Below are positions 35,999-45,284 of a stretch of DNA of 64,000 nucleotides, in pieces; position 1 is the first letter of the stretch; each line of letters opens with the position of its first letter. Origin of the DNA: Paraferrimonas sp. SM1919 (GTDB lineage: Bacteria > Pseudomonadota > Gammaproteobacteria > Enterobacterales > Shewanellaceae); the NCBI RefSeq assembly GCF_010993985.1, contig NZ_WINH01000008.1, positions 1 to 64,000 on the forward strand, written 5' to 3'. The position numbers and the translations under genes are program-made. Under the pieces are notes generated by a model. It saw only the letters and a program-made list of their open reading frames with translations, was not told the origin of the DNA and did not search any database.

Positions 35999-36154
35999 TT
36001 ACTTTGGCATAAACAGTGAAAAAATTGTTGGCTGCAGGTTTTAATTCATACTTTGACAAGGGTTTTTAATACTTGGGTGTGAGTGATTCAAACTAAAGTC
36101 TGAAGTTAAGCATTGGCAAAATATTTTACTGTATGAGAATGAGGGAGAAGTCGA

Positions 36155-37507
36155 ATGAAAATTAAATGGATTTTAGTAACACTGTTAAGCCTGTGGGTAC
36201 TGGCTTGTTCTCAAATTGAGGTGAATCACCAATACTCTATTGTTCGATTAGATTCAGGCTACCAACTGCAAAAAGATGGCGAAGCTTACGATTTAAAGGG
36301 GGCAGGGCTAAGCTATGACCAAGGTTCTAACTTTGCTGCCCTTGCACAAGCAGGCGGCAATACTATTCGTACTTGGTCTACCCATAATGCCGATGCCTTA
36401 TTAGAGCAAGCCAAGCAGCATAATTTAATGGTGTTGATGGGGATTGATGTACAAAAGCAACTGCATGGCTTTGATTACAATGATGAACAAGCGGTAGCGG
36501 CGCAGTTTGCCAGGGTAAAGCAGCAAGTGCTGGCTTACCAAAACCACCCGCAAATACTTGGCTGGATTGTCGCCAACGAGCCTAATTTATTGTTTGATGA
36601 GCAGGGCGGTTTGGCCGAGGTAAACCCGAAAGTGTATATGGCGATATCAGATATTATCGACTTTATTCATGAGCACGATCCTAATAAGTTAGTGACCTAT
36701 AGCTTTGCCGGAGCGATAGAGAGCCATATTAAAACGGCACTTAAATATACCCCGCAGGTGGATTTTGTTTCGGTACAAGTTTATGGCGATTTGGCCAATA
36801 TTGGCCCAACCATGGCGGCGATGGAATTAGGCAAACCCTTTATGGTGACAGAGTTTGGACCTTTAGGTCATTGGGAGATGCCTGCAACCAGCTGGGGGCG
36901 TGAAATTGAAGAGCCAAGCGGCATAAAAGCGCAAACATTAGCTAAGCGAATACAAACGGGTATTACAGACGATAGCAGCGGCAATAACATTGGTCATTTT
37001 GCTTTTTTATGGGGGCAAAAGCAGGAACGCACCCCTACTTGGTATGGCATGTTTAATGCCGATGGTCAGGCCAATGCCAGGGTGGATACCATGACTCACT
37101 ATTGGACTGGGCAATACCCACAAAATAGGGCACCGCAAACCCTGAGTATTAAAATCAACAATCAAGCGGCCCAGGCTTCATTAAAAGTTCAGCCTGAACA
37201 GGCTTTAACGGTTGAGGTGTTAGTTAAAGAGCCCGATAACGATGGCTTAGATTTACTTTGGGAATTACTTGATGAAGTGGTTGAGAAAAGTGATGGTGGT
37301 GCCTTTGAACAGCGCCCCAATAATATGCCGTTAGCCCCAACTTCAATCAAGGTAGCAAGCATTAACCACCCACTGTGGGGGCAAGTTCAACAAATTAATA
37401 TGCAATTTACCGCCCCAGCAACTGCAGGAGAATACCGCTTATTTAGCTACGCCAGCGACGGTAAAGGCAAAGTAGGCAACGCTAATTTTCCTTTTAAAGT
37501 TAATTAG
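36155..37507 (+). CDS. Clan GH-A glycoside hydrolase-like lipoprotein
   Basis: This 450-residue lipoprotein has lipobox VLAC with the lipidated Cys at residue 18. A TIM-barrel-like region (about 40-320) carries the two clan GH-A glutamates: Glu142 in VANEPNL (acid/base) and Glu233 in MVTEFGP (nucleophile). A C-terminal beta-rich domain (about 330-450) follows, with Ig-like features (PDNDGLDLLWEL). It resembles GH2-type or GH5-type barrels, but I cannot assign a family or substrate. GAGGGAGAAG precedes the start. It is monocistronic, between the secretion operon and REPIN-like copy B. Confidence 0.75.
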   Translation: MKIKWILVTLLSLWVLACSQIEVNHQYSIVRLDSGYQLQKDGEAYDLKGAGLSYDQGSNFAALAQAGGNTIRTWSTHNADALLEQAKQHNLMVLMGIDVQKQLHGFDYNDEQAVAAQFARVKQQVLAYQNHPQILGWIVANEPNLLFDEQGGLAEVNPKVYMAISDIIDFIHEHDPNKLVTYSFAGAIESHIKTALKYTPQVDFVSVQVYGDLANIGPTMAAMELGKPFMVTEFGPLGHWEMPATSWGREIEEPSGIKAQTLAKRIQTGITDDSSGNNIGHFAFLWGQKQERTPTWYGMFNADGQANARVDTMTHYWTGQYPQNRAPQTLSIKINNQAAQASLKVQPEQALTVEVLVKEPDNDGLDLLWELLDEVVEKSDGGAFEQRPNNMPLAPTSIKVASINHPLWGQVQQINMQFTAPATAGEYRLFSYASDGKGKVGNANFPFKVN

Positions 37508-37509
37508 CC

Positions 37510-37657
37510 CACAGCTAACTGGACGGGCTGCACCCTACAGCACGCAACTACGTTGCTACTGCTTGAAGTTACATTCGGTCGCAGTAAGCCGAAGGCTGTC
37601 CTGTAGTCACGTAGTGACGTCCAGTAGCACAGCGTGCAGTAGGCTTTAGCCGTGCTA
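37510..37657. repeat. REPIN-like palindromic element, copy B
   Basis: This copy fills the gap between two convergent genes. Its right end GCAGTAGG...GCCGTGCTA (37636-37657, 22 bp) is identical to the right end of copy A. Block 37581-37642 matches copy A in reverse complement at 58 of 62 positions. It contains hairpins GCAAC-TAC-GTTGC, AGCC-GAA-GGCT and GTCAC-GTA-GTGAC, all the same kind of short palindromic unit. The left boundary is approximate. The last three bases supply the yaeQ stop codon. Confidence 0.82.
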
Positions 37658-38191
37658 CTTAAGCCTAATAGGCTTAACCACAGCGTGATGTTCTTCACTG
37701 TTGATATGTACTTCGCCATCCATAATGCTCAGTTGTAAATCAATCGCTTTGGCGAACATGGGTAGGGTGGCGGTTAACTCGGTTTCATCAAGTTGCCAAA
37801 CGCTGACTTTAGATAAACTGGCAAAGTCTTTTTGGTACTTGTCCCACCAAGGTTTCACGCTATTGCCGCCATAGGCATAAAGAGACACTGCTTCACTTTT
37901 GCTGGAGGCTTTTTTTAGCCATTTAGGGTCGAGTTGCCCTAGGGATAACCAATGGTTGATCACCCCTGAGTAATCTTCACTAATTAAATCTGGACTGTCG
38001 GCGTCACACAAACCTTTACTTGGCTTTAGGTTTTCATCGGCATTTAAGGCAAACACGATTAATTTGGCCATTACCCGAAGCTCAGTTTCAGACGGATGCA
38101 TGGCCAGGGTAAAATTATGGGATTGGTAATAGTGCCTGTCCATATCTGAGATATTGAGGCTGATTTTAAGGGGGCGGGAGTCGATAGCCAT
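37655..38191 (-). CDS. yaeQ: YaeQ-family protein
   Basis: This 178-residue soluble protein matches the YaeQ family along its length (ISLNISDMDRHYYQSHNFTL, then ETELRVMAKLIVFAL). The fold is related to PD-(D/E)XK nucleases, but biochemical function is not settled. The stop codon TAG is read from the final bases of the REPIN-like element, so the repeat has either inserted at the end of the gene or replaced its original tail. Confidence 0.9.
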   Translation of the reverse strand: MAIDSRPLKISLNISDMDRHYYQSHNFTLAMHPSETELRVMAKLIVFALNADENLKPSKGLCDADSPDLISEDYSGVINHWLSLGQLDPKWLKKASSKSEAVSLYAYGGNSVKPWWDKYQKDFASLSKVSVWQLDETELTATLPMFAKAIDLQLSIMDGEVHINSEEHHAVVKPIRLK

Positions 38192-38254
38192 AGTATGTGC
38201 TCGTAAATATCATTGAGCGCAGTCTATCGACTCTATAGTGGTATGCCTAGTAAT

Positions 38255-38992
38255 TTATAACAATGTATGTTCAATGGTATGGGCAGTAACTTGCAGTTTT
38301 TGCACCGTACCAGAAATCGTGGCTGCACAATCACCATCTTGAGAGCCATAATCACCAAATTGAGCATGGTTGCCACCATCAACTTGTACGAAGACGGTAT
38401 TAACTGGCAAGGTCCAAGCAAGACTTAGGACATCCGCTGGTGGTACTAAACAATCATTTTCACCATAAATAGACACCACTTTTAAGTCAGTACGGTAGGG
38501 AATAGGCAGTTCAGGATTTGGGAAAGACGCCCATAACGCTAAACCTGAAATTGAAATATCCTGTGGGTTTTCAGCTATGTATTGGCTGGCGATAACTCCA
38601 CCTAATGAGTGGCCGGCTATCACCCAATCGGTAATATCAGGGTTAGCCGCTTGTAGGGCAGGGATCATGTTAGGCATGACACCGGCTATTACTAATTCAC
38701 TTGGGGTTTTATCGATAACCACAGGGTAGCCCGTGGTTGCCACCATTTGTGCAATACCCGCATAAGCGCGTGGATCAACTTCTCCCCCAGGTTGGATCAG
38801 TAAGCCTTTAGTCAATGGCGCTAATTTATTGCTAAAGCGTATAAATTGAAATGATTCAACTACTGCGACCGCTTCAGTGGATTTCATGTATTCCAGCCCA
38901 TCAGCAGTGGCCATTCGGGTTTCGGCTAGGGCACTAAAGTGGAAGGATACTGTAGTAAATATGATGATTAAGGTTTTGCTTAACACTTTCAT
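38255..38992 (-). CDS. Exported alpha/beta hydrolase
   Basis: This 245-residue protein has an N-terminal signal peptide (about 1-23, ending SALA) and an alpha/beta-hydrolase fold. The nucleophile elbow is AGHSLGG, a later acid is in YGENDCLVP, and the histidine is in GGNHAQFGDYG. The start at 38992 is chosen over one 36 bp upstream because AAGGAAA lies at correct spacing and the signal peptide then begins cleanly. The substrate is unknown. An AraC-type regulator gene lies just upstream on the same strand. Confidence 0.87.
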   Translation of the reverse strand: MKVLSKTLIIIFTTVSFHFSALAETRMATADGLEYMKSTEAVAVVESFQFIRFSNKLAPLTKGLLIQPGGEVDPRAYAGIAQMVATTGYPVVIDKTPSELVIAGVMPNMIPALQAANPDITDWVIAGHSLGGVIASQYIAENPQDISISGLALWASFPNPELPIPYRTDLKVVSIYGENDCLVPPADVLSLAWTLPVNTVFVQVDGGNHAQFGDYGSQDGDCAATISGTVQKLQVTAHTIEHTLL

Positions 38993-39104
38993 TGTTTTTT
39001 CCTTATTTTCCGTAAAAGGTTCGAACAATGTATTTAGGTTTATGGCTGCATTCGTCCTAAAAACGGTTTTTTAGGACATTGATGTGCATTTGAGTTGATA
39101 TTTA

Positions 39105-39575
39105 TCAATGCTGCCCATGTCTGTATTGCGAAGGAGTTAATCCGACTTGCTTTTTGAATTGCAGATTAAATGATGATTTTGAATTAAAACCAGAGAGAAG
39201 CGCGATATTTAATAAGCTTAAACTAAGGTTTTTGCGGTTGCTCATTAAGGACTTTGCATGGTTAACCCGATATGCTGCCACGTAATCACAATAATTTGTT
39301 TTAAAGTGCAACCGAATGATTTCAGAGACTCTTCGCTCACCGAGTTTGGTGAGTTTAGCAAAATCATGCAGGTTTAAGTCGGGATCTAAATAGCACTGGG
39401 ATGACATCGCCTGGGTTAATTTGGCGACTTCATTTTCGGAAGGTTTTACAGGGGGGGATAATAGTTGTGGACTAGAGCGAATAAACCAGGGCAATACGGG
39501 ATAGAAAACTAAAACGGCCAATGAAGTATATAAAAATCCAAAAACGATTAGCATAATTAATGGTAAATCAATCAT
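39105..39575 (-). CDS. Short membrane-anchored AraC-family regulator
   Basis: This 156-residue protein has one or two N-terminal hydrophobic segments (about 5-32) and a C-terminal AraC DNA-binding domain (about 60-153), including LGERRVSEIIRLHFKTNYCD and GFNSKSSFNLQFKKQVGLTP. Relatives usually have a seven-helix membrane sensor and about 350 residues, so this is either a natural mini-form or a gene that lost its sensor. The DNA upstream is AT-rich, with no trace of a missing part. It probably controls the hydrolase gene 112 bp downstream. Confidence 0.82.
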   Translation of the reverse strand: MIDLPLIMLIVFGFLYTSLAVLVFYPVLPWFIRSSPQLLSPPVKPSENEVAKLTQAMSSQCYLDPDLNLHDFAKLTKLGERRVSEIIRLHFKTNYCDYVAAYRVNHAKSLMSNRKNLSLSLLNIALLSGFNSKSSFNLQFKKQVGLTPSQYRHGQH

Positions 39576-39894
39576 CTAAATACCTAAAGGTCATTAAATA
39601 TGGAGTGGTTGTTTATTAAACAGTTTAAATATATTGCTATTTGGTAATAGTAAAGTCAATAACGCTATAGTTAAGTATTTTTATTAATTCGTTAATTAGG
39701 TTACCTAAGATATTTACTGGAGTAGCATGTACTCCTATTTATCCATGCAGACTGACGCTTGGTTAATTATCAAAGAGTGCGCATACAACACAGAGTGATG
39801 ATGAGTACTCCCCCCTTTTTTAGATGTTTTAACCTTGGCCTGTTATTGCAGACAATAAAAAAGCTCCCTTAGGAGCTTTTAGTCGTGTCAACGA
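39576..39894. other. Intergenic region between AraC-type gene and S8 protease
   Basis: This 319-bp AT-rich stretch has no gene. It contains small inverted repeats TTAGG-TTA-CCTAA (39696-39708) and GGAGTA-GCATG-TACTCC (39719-39735), possible operators for the AraC-type gene, and the terminator of the S8 protease at its right end. Confidence 0.5.
39852..39882 (-). terminator. Rho-independent terminator of S8 protease gene
   Basis: A 9-bp stem AAAAGCTCC/GGAGCTTTT (39859-39867, 39872-39880) with loop CTTA gives a U-run on the minus strand. Confidence 0.85.
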
Positions 39895-41484
39895 TCAGTT
39901 CTTTTTAGGTTTGCCGTTACCACCGCCGTTACCGCCGCCGCCACCGCCGGTGTCACCACCACCGTTGTCGCCAGTACAGGCATTTGCAGCAATATGATCG
40001 TGAGCAGCTTTAGCTTGAACCAAACCGTGACCATAGGCATTATCACGTCCAGCTGCACCTAAGTCTTCGGCCGTTGCCACTAATGCTGCGCGGATTTCGC
40101 TGGCACTACAGCTTGGGTTATTACTCCAAACCAGTGCTGCCACACCCGCAACATGAGGCGTCGCCATTGAGGTACCATCCCACGCGGAATAGTTACCCGC
40201 ATATACATCAACCGTGGCGCTACTGCCAACAAGACCAACTAAAGTCGCGCCGTCGGCTTGGCTCACGCCGACAGAAGGAATGCTTGTCGCCACTTCACCT
40301 AGTGTGCCGTAAAGCATGTCTGGTTCATTATTGTAAATAATGGCGCCAGCACCGCCGCCGGCTTCACAGGCTAATACTTTATCTGAAAAGGCAATGTCGC
40401 CACGGCTGATCAAACAAATATTGCCAGTTGCACCAGTACAGGCACTGGTACCTAAACCACAATCAACCAAAGAGCCAGTTGCACTGGCGAATGGTGAACC
40501 TACCATTCCTGCAGATTCATAGCCATTGCCCGCCACTGTTACATCAGAAGAGGTAGCGGTTCCCATAGGTAATGACGATTCAACTGCCACACCAGGAGCT
40601 GCCAACTCAACCTGGTCGGTCTGTTGCGAGAAGGCCGCAACGACTTTATTGGCGTCAATGGCTGCAACCGATACCACAGAGTCGTAGGATGCTGGATAAG
40701 AATGGCGAGTGTTACCATCGTTACCGGCAGCAGCAATGCTTAGAACGCCTGCGGCATAGGCATCCCCAAAGGCACGATCTTCAGAACGTACTGAACGGCT
40801 GCCACCTAAACTCATATTAATAACAAGTTTATCTAGGCCTGCAGCGGTTTGCGCTGCAACACAGTTATCAAGCGCTGTAACCAAGGTGGACGAGTAAGCC
40901 CAACCATCTGCGTCAAACACCTTAATAATATGCAGGTTCAAGTTGTTATTTGGTAGTACACCAATTACACCAAGCGTGTTATCTAGCGCAGCAATCGTGC
41001 CTGCAACATGGGTACCGTGACCGTGTTCATCACTAAACCAATTGCCTGTCCCTGAGTCATTGGTACCGCTAATGTTGCTGGAACTGGCTAGGTCTTCATG
41101 ACTTAAGTCATAACCAGAGTCGATAATACACACCATGGTATTCGCTGCAGCCGCATCACTAAGCTGAGTGGCTTGTACCATAGGAATACCGTAAGGAGTG
41201 GTTTGCGCTAATGGATAGCGTTTTGCATCTATTTCTATGCTTTTAATTTTGGGGTTAAGAGTTAAGGATTGGACTTCTTGGTTGGTTAACTCAACAGACA
41301 TAAGATTACGGTTGTTGAGCATGGCTTTAATTTTACCTTGACCAATTTCCCCACTCAGTTGCTTGGCAACCCCAGGGGCGTATTCGACGATGTAGCGCTG
41401 TGTAGTTGCCGCCAAGGCAATTGAACTTAGACCAAATGTCGCCAACAAAGCGAGCATTGAGCCCTTACAATTCTTGATATTCAT
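39895..41484 (-). CDS. Secreted subtilisin-like S8 serine protease
   Basis: This 529-residue preproenzyme has a signal peptide (about 1-26), an I9-type propeptide (about 28-90) and an S8 catalytic domain. Catalytic Asp122 is in CIIDSGYD, His156 in GHGTHVAG and Ser439 in GTSMATPH. A PA-type insert (about 320-415) lies before the catalytic Ser. The C terminus is a Gly-rich tail ending GKPKKN, possibly a linker or a remnant of a sorting domain. It is monocistronic, divergent from the DUF4382 lipoprotein gene. A CpxR-like repeat lies about 60 bp upstream. Confidence 0.95.
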   Translation of the reverse strand: MNIKNCKGSMLALLATFGLSSIALAATTQRYIVEYAPGVAKQLSGEIGQGKIKAMLNNRNLMSVELTNQEVQSLTLNPKIKSIEIDAKRYPLAQTTPYGIPMVQATQLSDAAAANTMVCIIDSGYDLSHEDLASSSNISGTNDSGTGNWFSDEHGHGTHVAGTIAALDNTLGVIGVLPNNNLNLHIIKVFDADGWAYSSTLVTALDNCVAAQTAAGLDKLVINMSLGGSRSVRSEDRAFGDAYAAGVLSIAAAGNDGNTRHSYPASYDSVVSVAAIDANKVVAAFSQQTDQVELAAPGVAVESSLPMGTATSSDVTVAGNGYESAGMVGSPFASATGSLVDCGLGTSACTGATGNICLISRGDIAFSDKVLACEAGGGAGAIIYNNEPDMLYGTLGEVATSIPSVGVSQADGATLVGLVGSSATVDVYAGNYSAWDGTSMATPHVAGVAALVWSNNPSCSASEIRAALVATAEDLGAAGRDNAYGHGLVQAKAAHDHIAANACTGDNGGGDTGGGGGGNGGGNGKPKKN

Positions 41485-41542
41485 ATTTTTTCCTTAAATT
41501 AAAAAACATCCAATTGCTCACTCTGACACTTTGTTAACGGCT

Positions 41543-41561
41543 AAATGTAAGCAAATGTAAC
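41543..41561. promoter_or_regulatory. CpxR-like tandem direct repeat upstream of S8 protease
   Basis: AAATGTAA occurs twice with a 10-bp period, readable as GTAAG-CAAAT-GTAAC. The architecture is the same as at 23974-23992 upstream of the first curli regulator. It lies 59-77 bp upstream of the protease start and could also serve the divergent lipoprotein gene. Confidence 0.4.
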
Positions 41562-41746
41562 TACAACATTGAGTTTAGTTGAAAAATTCAAAGATAAGAA
41601 AAAATTATCACCATCTAGGGTTAAGGGTATTTTAGAACTGTTAAGCCTGCTTTAAGCTAAAACACATAAAATTAATGAAAAGATTGCTTAATTGATGTTC
41701 ATGGAAGGTCGCATTACTTTTAGGCAGAGATAATAAAGGTAAAATA

Positions 41747-42706
41747 ATGATCAAAAAATCCATCGCTCTGGCTTGTGCCTTTGCTTTAGGCGCATGTTCT
41801 AATGAAGAAGCGCAAACAAACTCTGTGTCTTTCTATATTTCCGATGCACCAGTTGATAACGCCCAGGCGGTAGTGGTCAACTACAGTGGAATTACTTTGT
41901 CTGGTGATGAAGGGGATGTTTTTTACCCAGTAACCGATGCCGAAGGTAATGAAACGACTGCTCAAATTAACTTACTAGATTACCAAAATGGTGACAGCTA
42001 CTTGCTACTAAGCAATCTAGATATCCCTGCAGGTTCTTATAAGTCTTTAATCGTTAATACCGAAGGCTGTCAAACCCACGCTGGTGCCAGTGCCGAATTT
42101 TGTTATGTAGTGAATGACCAAGGTCAACACCCTTTAAGCACCCCGAGTAATAAGCTTAAACTTGGTGGCATTGATATTGCGGCTGAAGGTCAACAAGAAT
42201 TTACCATTGAGTTCAATTTACGCAAGGCTTTGGTTGAGCGTGGCAAAGGGGAGCAATACAACCTTAAACCACACGGAGTTAGCGTACTTGAAAACCGTAC
42301 TAAAGCGCATATTGAAGGTGTGGTGGATGAAGCCTTATTAACGGCCAATGACTGTGATGGCAATTCTAGTTTTGTTTACCTATACCCACAAAATGATGGC
42401 GCGCAGCCTTTAGCGGATGCATTTGATCCTGCGATGGATGATGTTGCTGATGTTGTGGCACCGATTGCCTCTGCCGCGGTAGTGCAAAATGCTGAAAGCA
42501 ACGAGTGGGGTTACAAAATTGCCAACATCGTTGGTGGTGATTACCAACTGGCTTTTAGCTGTGATGCTGCCTCTGATAACCCAGAAATCTACGACGGTTT
42601 AACCATTCCAAATCCAGAGGGCCAAGTGCACGATGTGACTGTGCAATACAGCACCACAGCGACCGTTAACTTTGAAGAGATTATTGAAGAGGTACCTGCA
42701 TCTTAA
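41747..42706 (+). CDS. DUF4382-domain lipoprotein
   Basis: This 319-residue lipoprotein has lipobox LGAC with the lipidated Cys at residue 17. Residues about 26-180 match DUF4382 by pattern (VSFYISDAPVDNAQAVVVNY, IPAGSYKSLIVN), a beta-sandwich domain of unknown function common in envelope lipoproteins. The C-terminal part (about 185-315) resembles a carboxypeptidase-regulatory-like beta domain. It is monocistronic, with its own terminator. Confidence 0.82.
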   Translation: MIKKSIALACAFALGACSNEEAQTNSVSFYISDAPVDNAQAVVVNYSGITLSGDEGDVFYPVTDAEGNETTAQINLLDYQNGDSYLLLSNLDIPAGSYKSLIVNTEGCQTHAGASAEFCYVVNDQGQHPLSTPSNKLKLGGIDIAAEGQQEFTIEFNLRKALVERGKGEQYNLKPHGVSVLENRTKAHIEGVVDEALLTANDCDGNSSFVYLYPQNDGAQPLADAFDPAMDDVADVVAPIASAAVVQNAESNEWGYKIANIVGGDYQLAFSCDAASDNPEIYDGLTIPNPEGQVHDVTVQYSTTATVNFEEIIEEVPAS

Positions 42707-42731
42707 TCACTGCATTTACTTAAACAAAATA

Positions 42732-42768
42732 AAAGGCTGCACAAGGAAGTGTGGCCTTTTTCTTTTTA
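42732..42768 (+). terminator. Rho-independent terminator of DUF4382 gene
   Basis: An imperfect stem AAGGC-TGCAC/GTGTG-GCCTT with loop AAGGAA is followed by a T-rich run. Confidence 0.7.
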
Positions 42769-42814
42769 TAAATAGCTGTTATTTTAAACAATAAATAATA
42801 CATTCGGAAAGAAT

Positions 42815-44476
42815 ATGGCTACAGGACTCAAGGAAGAGCCACAACAACCTCAAAAGAAAGTAAGGGTAAGAACGGGTAAACGTTTTCGAGAAGAAGACGC
42901 CCACGACCATTACGATGCCATCGTTATAGGCTAAGGCATAGGTGGCTTAACTAATGCTGCTTTATTGGCACTAATGGGTAAAAAAGTATGTGTGCTGGAA
43001 CAGCATTATACTGCTGGTGGCTATACCCATGCCTATTGGCGTAAGGGCTTTGAATGGGATGTGGGGGTTCACTATATTGGCGAGGTCCATAAAGAGTATT
43101 CCACCCTAAGGCGCATTTTTGATGTGATAAGCCAAGGACGCTTACAGTGGGCTGAAATGGATAAGGTTTATGACAAAATTTGCATTGGTGATGAAGAGTT
43201 TGATTTTGTTGCTGGCAAAGACAACTTTATTGAATCGTTAGTGGCTAATTTCCCCAAAGAGCGCCAAGCAATTGAACATTATGTCGAGCTTATTCGTCTG
43301 ATATCAAAGCAATCTTCCACCTTTTTTGCTGGCCAAGCGCTGCCGCCAATGCTGGCTAAGCTGTATAATAAAATCCGTCCTAAATTAGTCCATAAAGCCT
43401 TTTTTAAAACCGCTCGGGAAGTATTAGAAGAGATCACCAGCAACCAAAAATTGATTAGCGTACTATGTGGTCAGTGGGGCGATTATGGCATGGTGCCAAG
43501 GGATGCTTCATTTTTAATTCATGCATTAATTGCTAAGCATTATTTGGCAGGGGCGGCATATCCCGTTGGAGGTGCCAGTAGTATTGCCCGAGCGATCATC
43601 CCTACCATTGAAAACGCAGGTGGCCATGTGTTTACCATGGCAAAAGTCGAGCAAGTTTTGATTCACAATAACAAGGCCTATGGGGTGCAGTTAGCAGGTG
43701 GGCATAAACTGTATGCCGATAAAATCATTAGTAATATTGGCTTTATGAATACCGTCAATCATATTATGCCGCCCTCGGTTAAAACTCAGTATGGCATGGA
43801 TAATTGGACCAACAAAGTCACTCGCTCTAGTGCCTCTATTTGTTTGTATGCCGGTTTTAACCAAGATGCCCAAAGCCTAAACCTTAAAAAGACCAATTTA
43901 TGGCTTTACCCTAACGAACACATAGAAGCCAATGTGGATGCTTATAGAACAGGTGAAACCAGCGAGCTGCCGCTGACTTATATCTCTTTTCCATCGGTAA
44001 AAGATCCTGATTGGGATAACCGTTATCCTGGCAAGGCCACGGTGGAAATTGTCAGCCTCGCCAGCATGGACGATTACCAAGATTGGTTTGGCACCACTTG
44101 GAATGACAGGGGCGATAGTTACCTCCAGTTGAAAGAAAAACTTTCCCAAATACTACTTAAATCTTTATTTAAGCGAGAACCACAACTGGAGCAGGCACTT
44201 GAGTTTTATGAGTTGTCTACGCCACTTTCTACCCAGTTTTATCAACGTAATGATGGCGGCGAGATTTACGGCGTTAACCATAGTGTCGATAGGTTTAAGC
44301 AGAGCTTTTTGCACCCGCAAACCCCTATCAAAAATTTCTATATGACAGGCTCTGACGTGTTAACCGCGGGGGTAGGGGGCGCCTTGATGGGGGGAGTGAT
44401 GACCACCATGCGGATGCAAGGGGTGTTTGGAATGAACAAAGTAAAAAAATTATTAAAAGCAGGAGTTAGCCAGTGA
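42815..44476 (+). pseudogene. Retinol-saturase/phytoene-desaturase-like flavoprotein, interrupted by in-frame stop
   Basis: The reading frame opens at ATG 42815, runs 39 codons to DAIVIG, meets TAA at 42932-42934, then continues in frame as GIGGLTNAALLA to 44476. The stop falls inside the GxGxxG dinucleotide-binding motif, where a Ser codon (TCA) would be expected, so one C-to-A change explains it. The remainder is intact: DVGVHYIGEV, AYPVGGASSIARAI and the C-terminal MTGSDVLTAGVGGALMGG, typical of retinol-13,14-reductase-like enzymes. The only downstream starts (TTG 42965, ATG 42974) would remove the FAD motif and lack a ribosome-binding site. A sequencing error is possible. Confidence 0.85.
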
Positions 44477-45276
44477 CTACAGTCGTGATTAGCGGTGCTA
44501 CTAAGGGCGTTGGTCGCGCCTGTGTAGATGCCTTTATTGAACATTATCAATCCCTTAACCTAGTGGCGGTGGCACGTAACAAACAAGAATTAGCTCAATT
44601 AGCCGCTGAGCTTAGTGATAATTTACAGGTGAATTTGCTGACCTTAGCGATAGATGTGAGTTCGTTAGAGGGCTGCCAAAACCTAGTTACACAAACCATC
44701 TCAGAGTTCGGCGCAATTGATATTTTGGTGAACAATGCCGGCCTCCACCATAGGGGCGATTTAGCTAAGTTAGCCCCATTGCAAGCGGCGCAAATGGTCG
44801 ATTTAAATTTACGTAGCCCTATCTATTTATCTGCCTTAGCACTGCCCCATATGAGCTCTGGCTCTGCCATTATTATGGTGGGCTCTTTAGCGGGTAAAGC
44901 GCCATTGCAAGGGGCGGCGACTTATAGTGCCACTAAGGCAGGACTTCGCGCCTTCAGTTTTGCCCTCGGGGATGAACTGCGCACTAAGGGAATAAAGGTG
45001 GCAGTCGTGTCACCAGGGCCAATAGATACCGGCTTTATTATGGATGAGATTGATCAGGTGGAAGACATTGTCTATTCCCAGCCGATGAGCAGTGCGGAGC
45101 AAGTTGCTGCCAATATTGTCAAACTTTGTTTTGATAAAAACCAAGAAATCGCCATGCCAGCAGCCAGTGGTAAACTCGCAACGTTAGGGTATTTATTCCC
45201 TAAATTCAGACGCTTAATTCGGCCACTGTTGTATAAGATAGGCCGCAACAACAAACTCAAATATAAAAAAGCTTAA
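44473..45276 (+). CDS. Short-chain dehydrogenase/reductase
   Basis: This 267-residue classical SDR has the cofactor motif GATKGVGRA near residue 8, NNAG near 90, catalytic Ser in GSLAG and the YSATK active-site motif, plus PGPIDTGF. The GTG start overlaps the flavoprotein stop (GTGA), so the two were co-translated. It has a C-terminal basic tail. Lipid or retinoid-like substrates would fit the partner gene, but this is inference. Confidence 0.92.
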   Translation: MTTVVISGATKGVGRACVDAFIEHYQSLNLVAVARNKQELAQLAAELSDNLQVNLLTLAIDVSSLEGCQNLVTQTISEFGAIDILVNNAGLHHRGDLAKLAPLQAAQMVDLNLRSPIYLSALALPHMSSGSAIIMVGSLAGKAPLQGAATYSATKAGLRAFSFALGDELRTKGIKVAVVSPGPIDTGFIMDEIDQVEDIVYSQPMSSAEQVAANIVKLCFDKNQEIAMPAASGKLATLGYLFPKFRRLIRPLLYKIGRNNKLKYKKA

Positions 45277-45284
45277 ATGTAATA

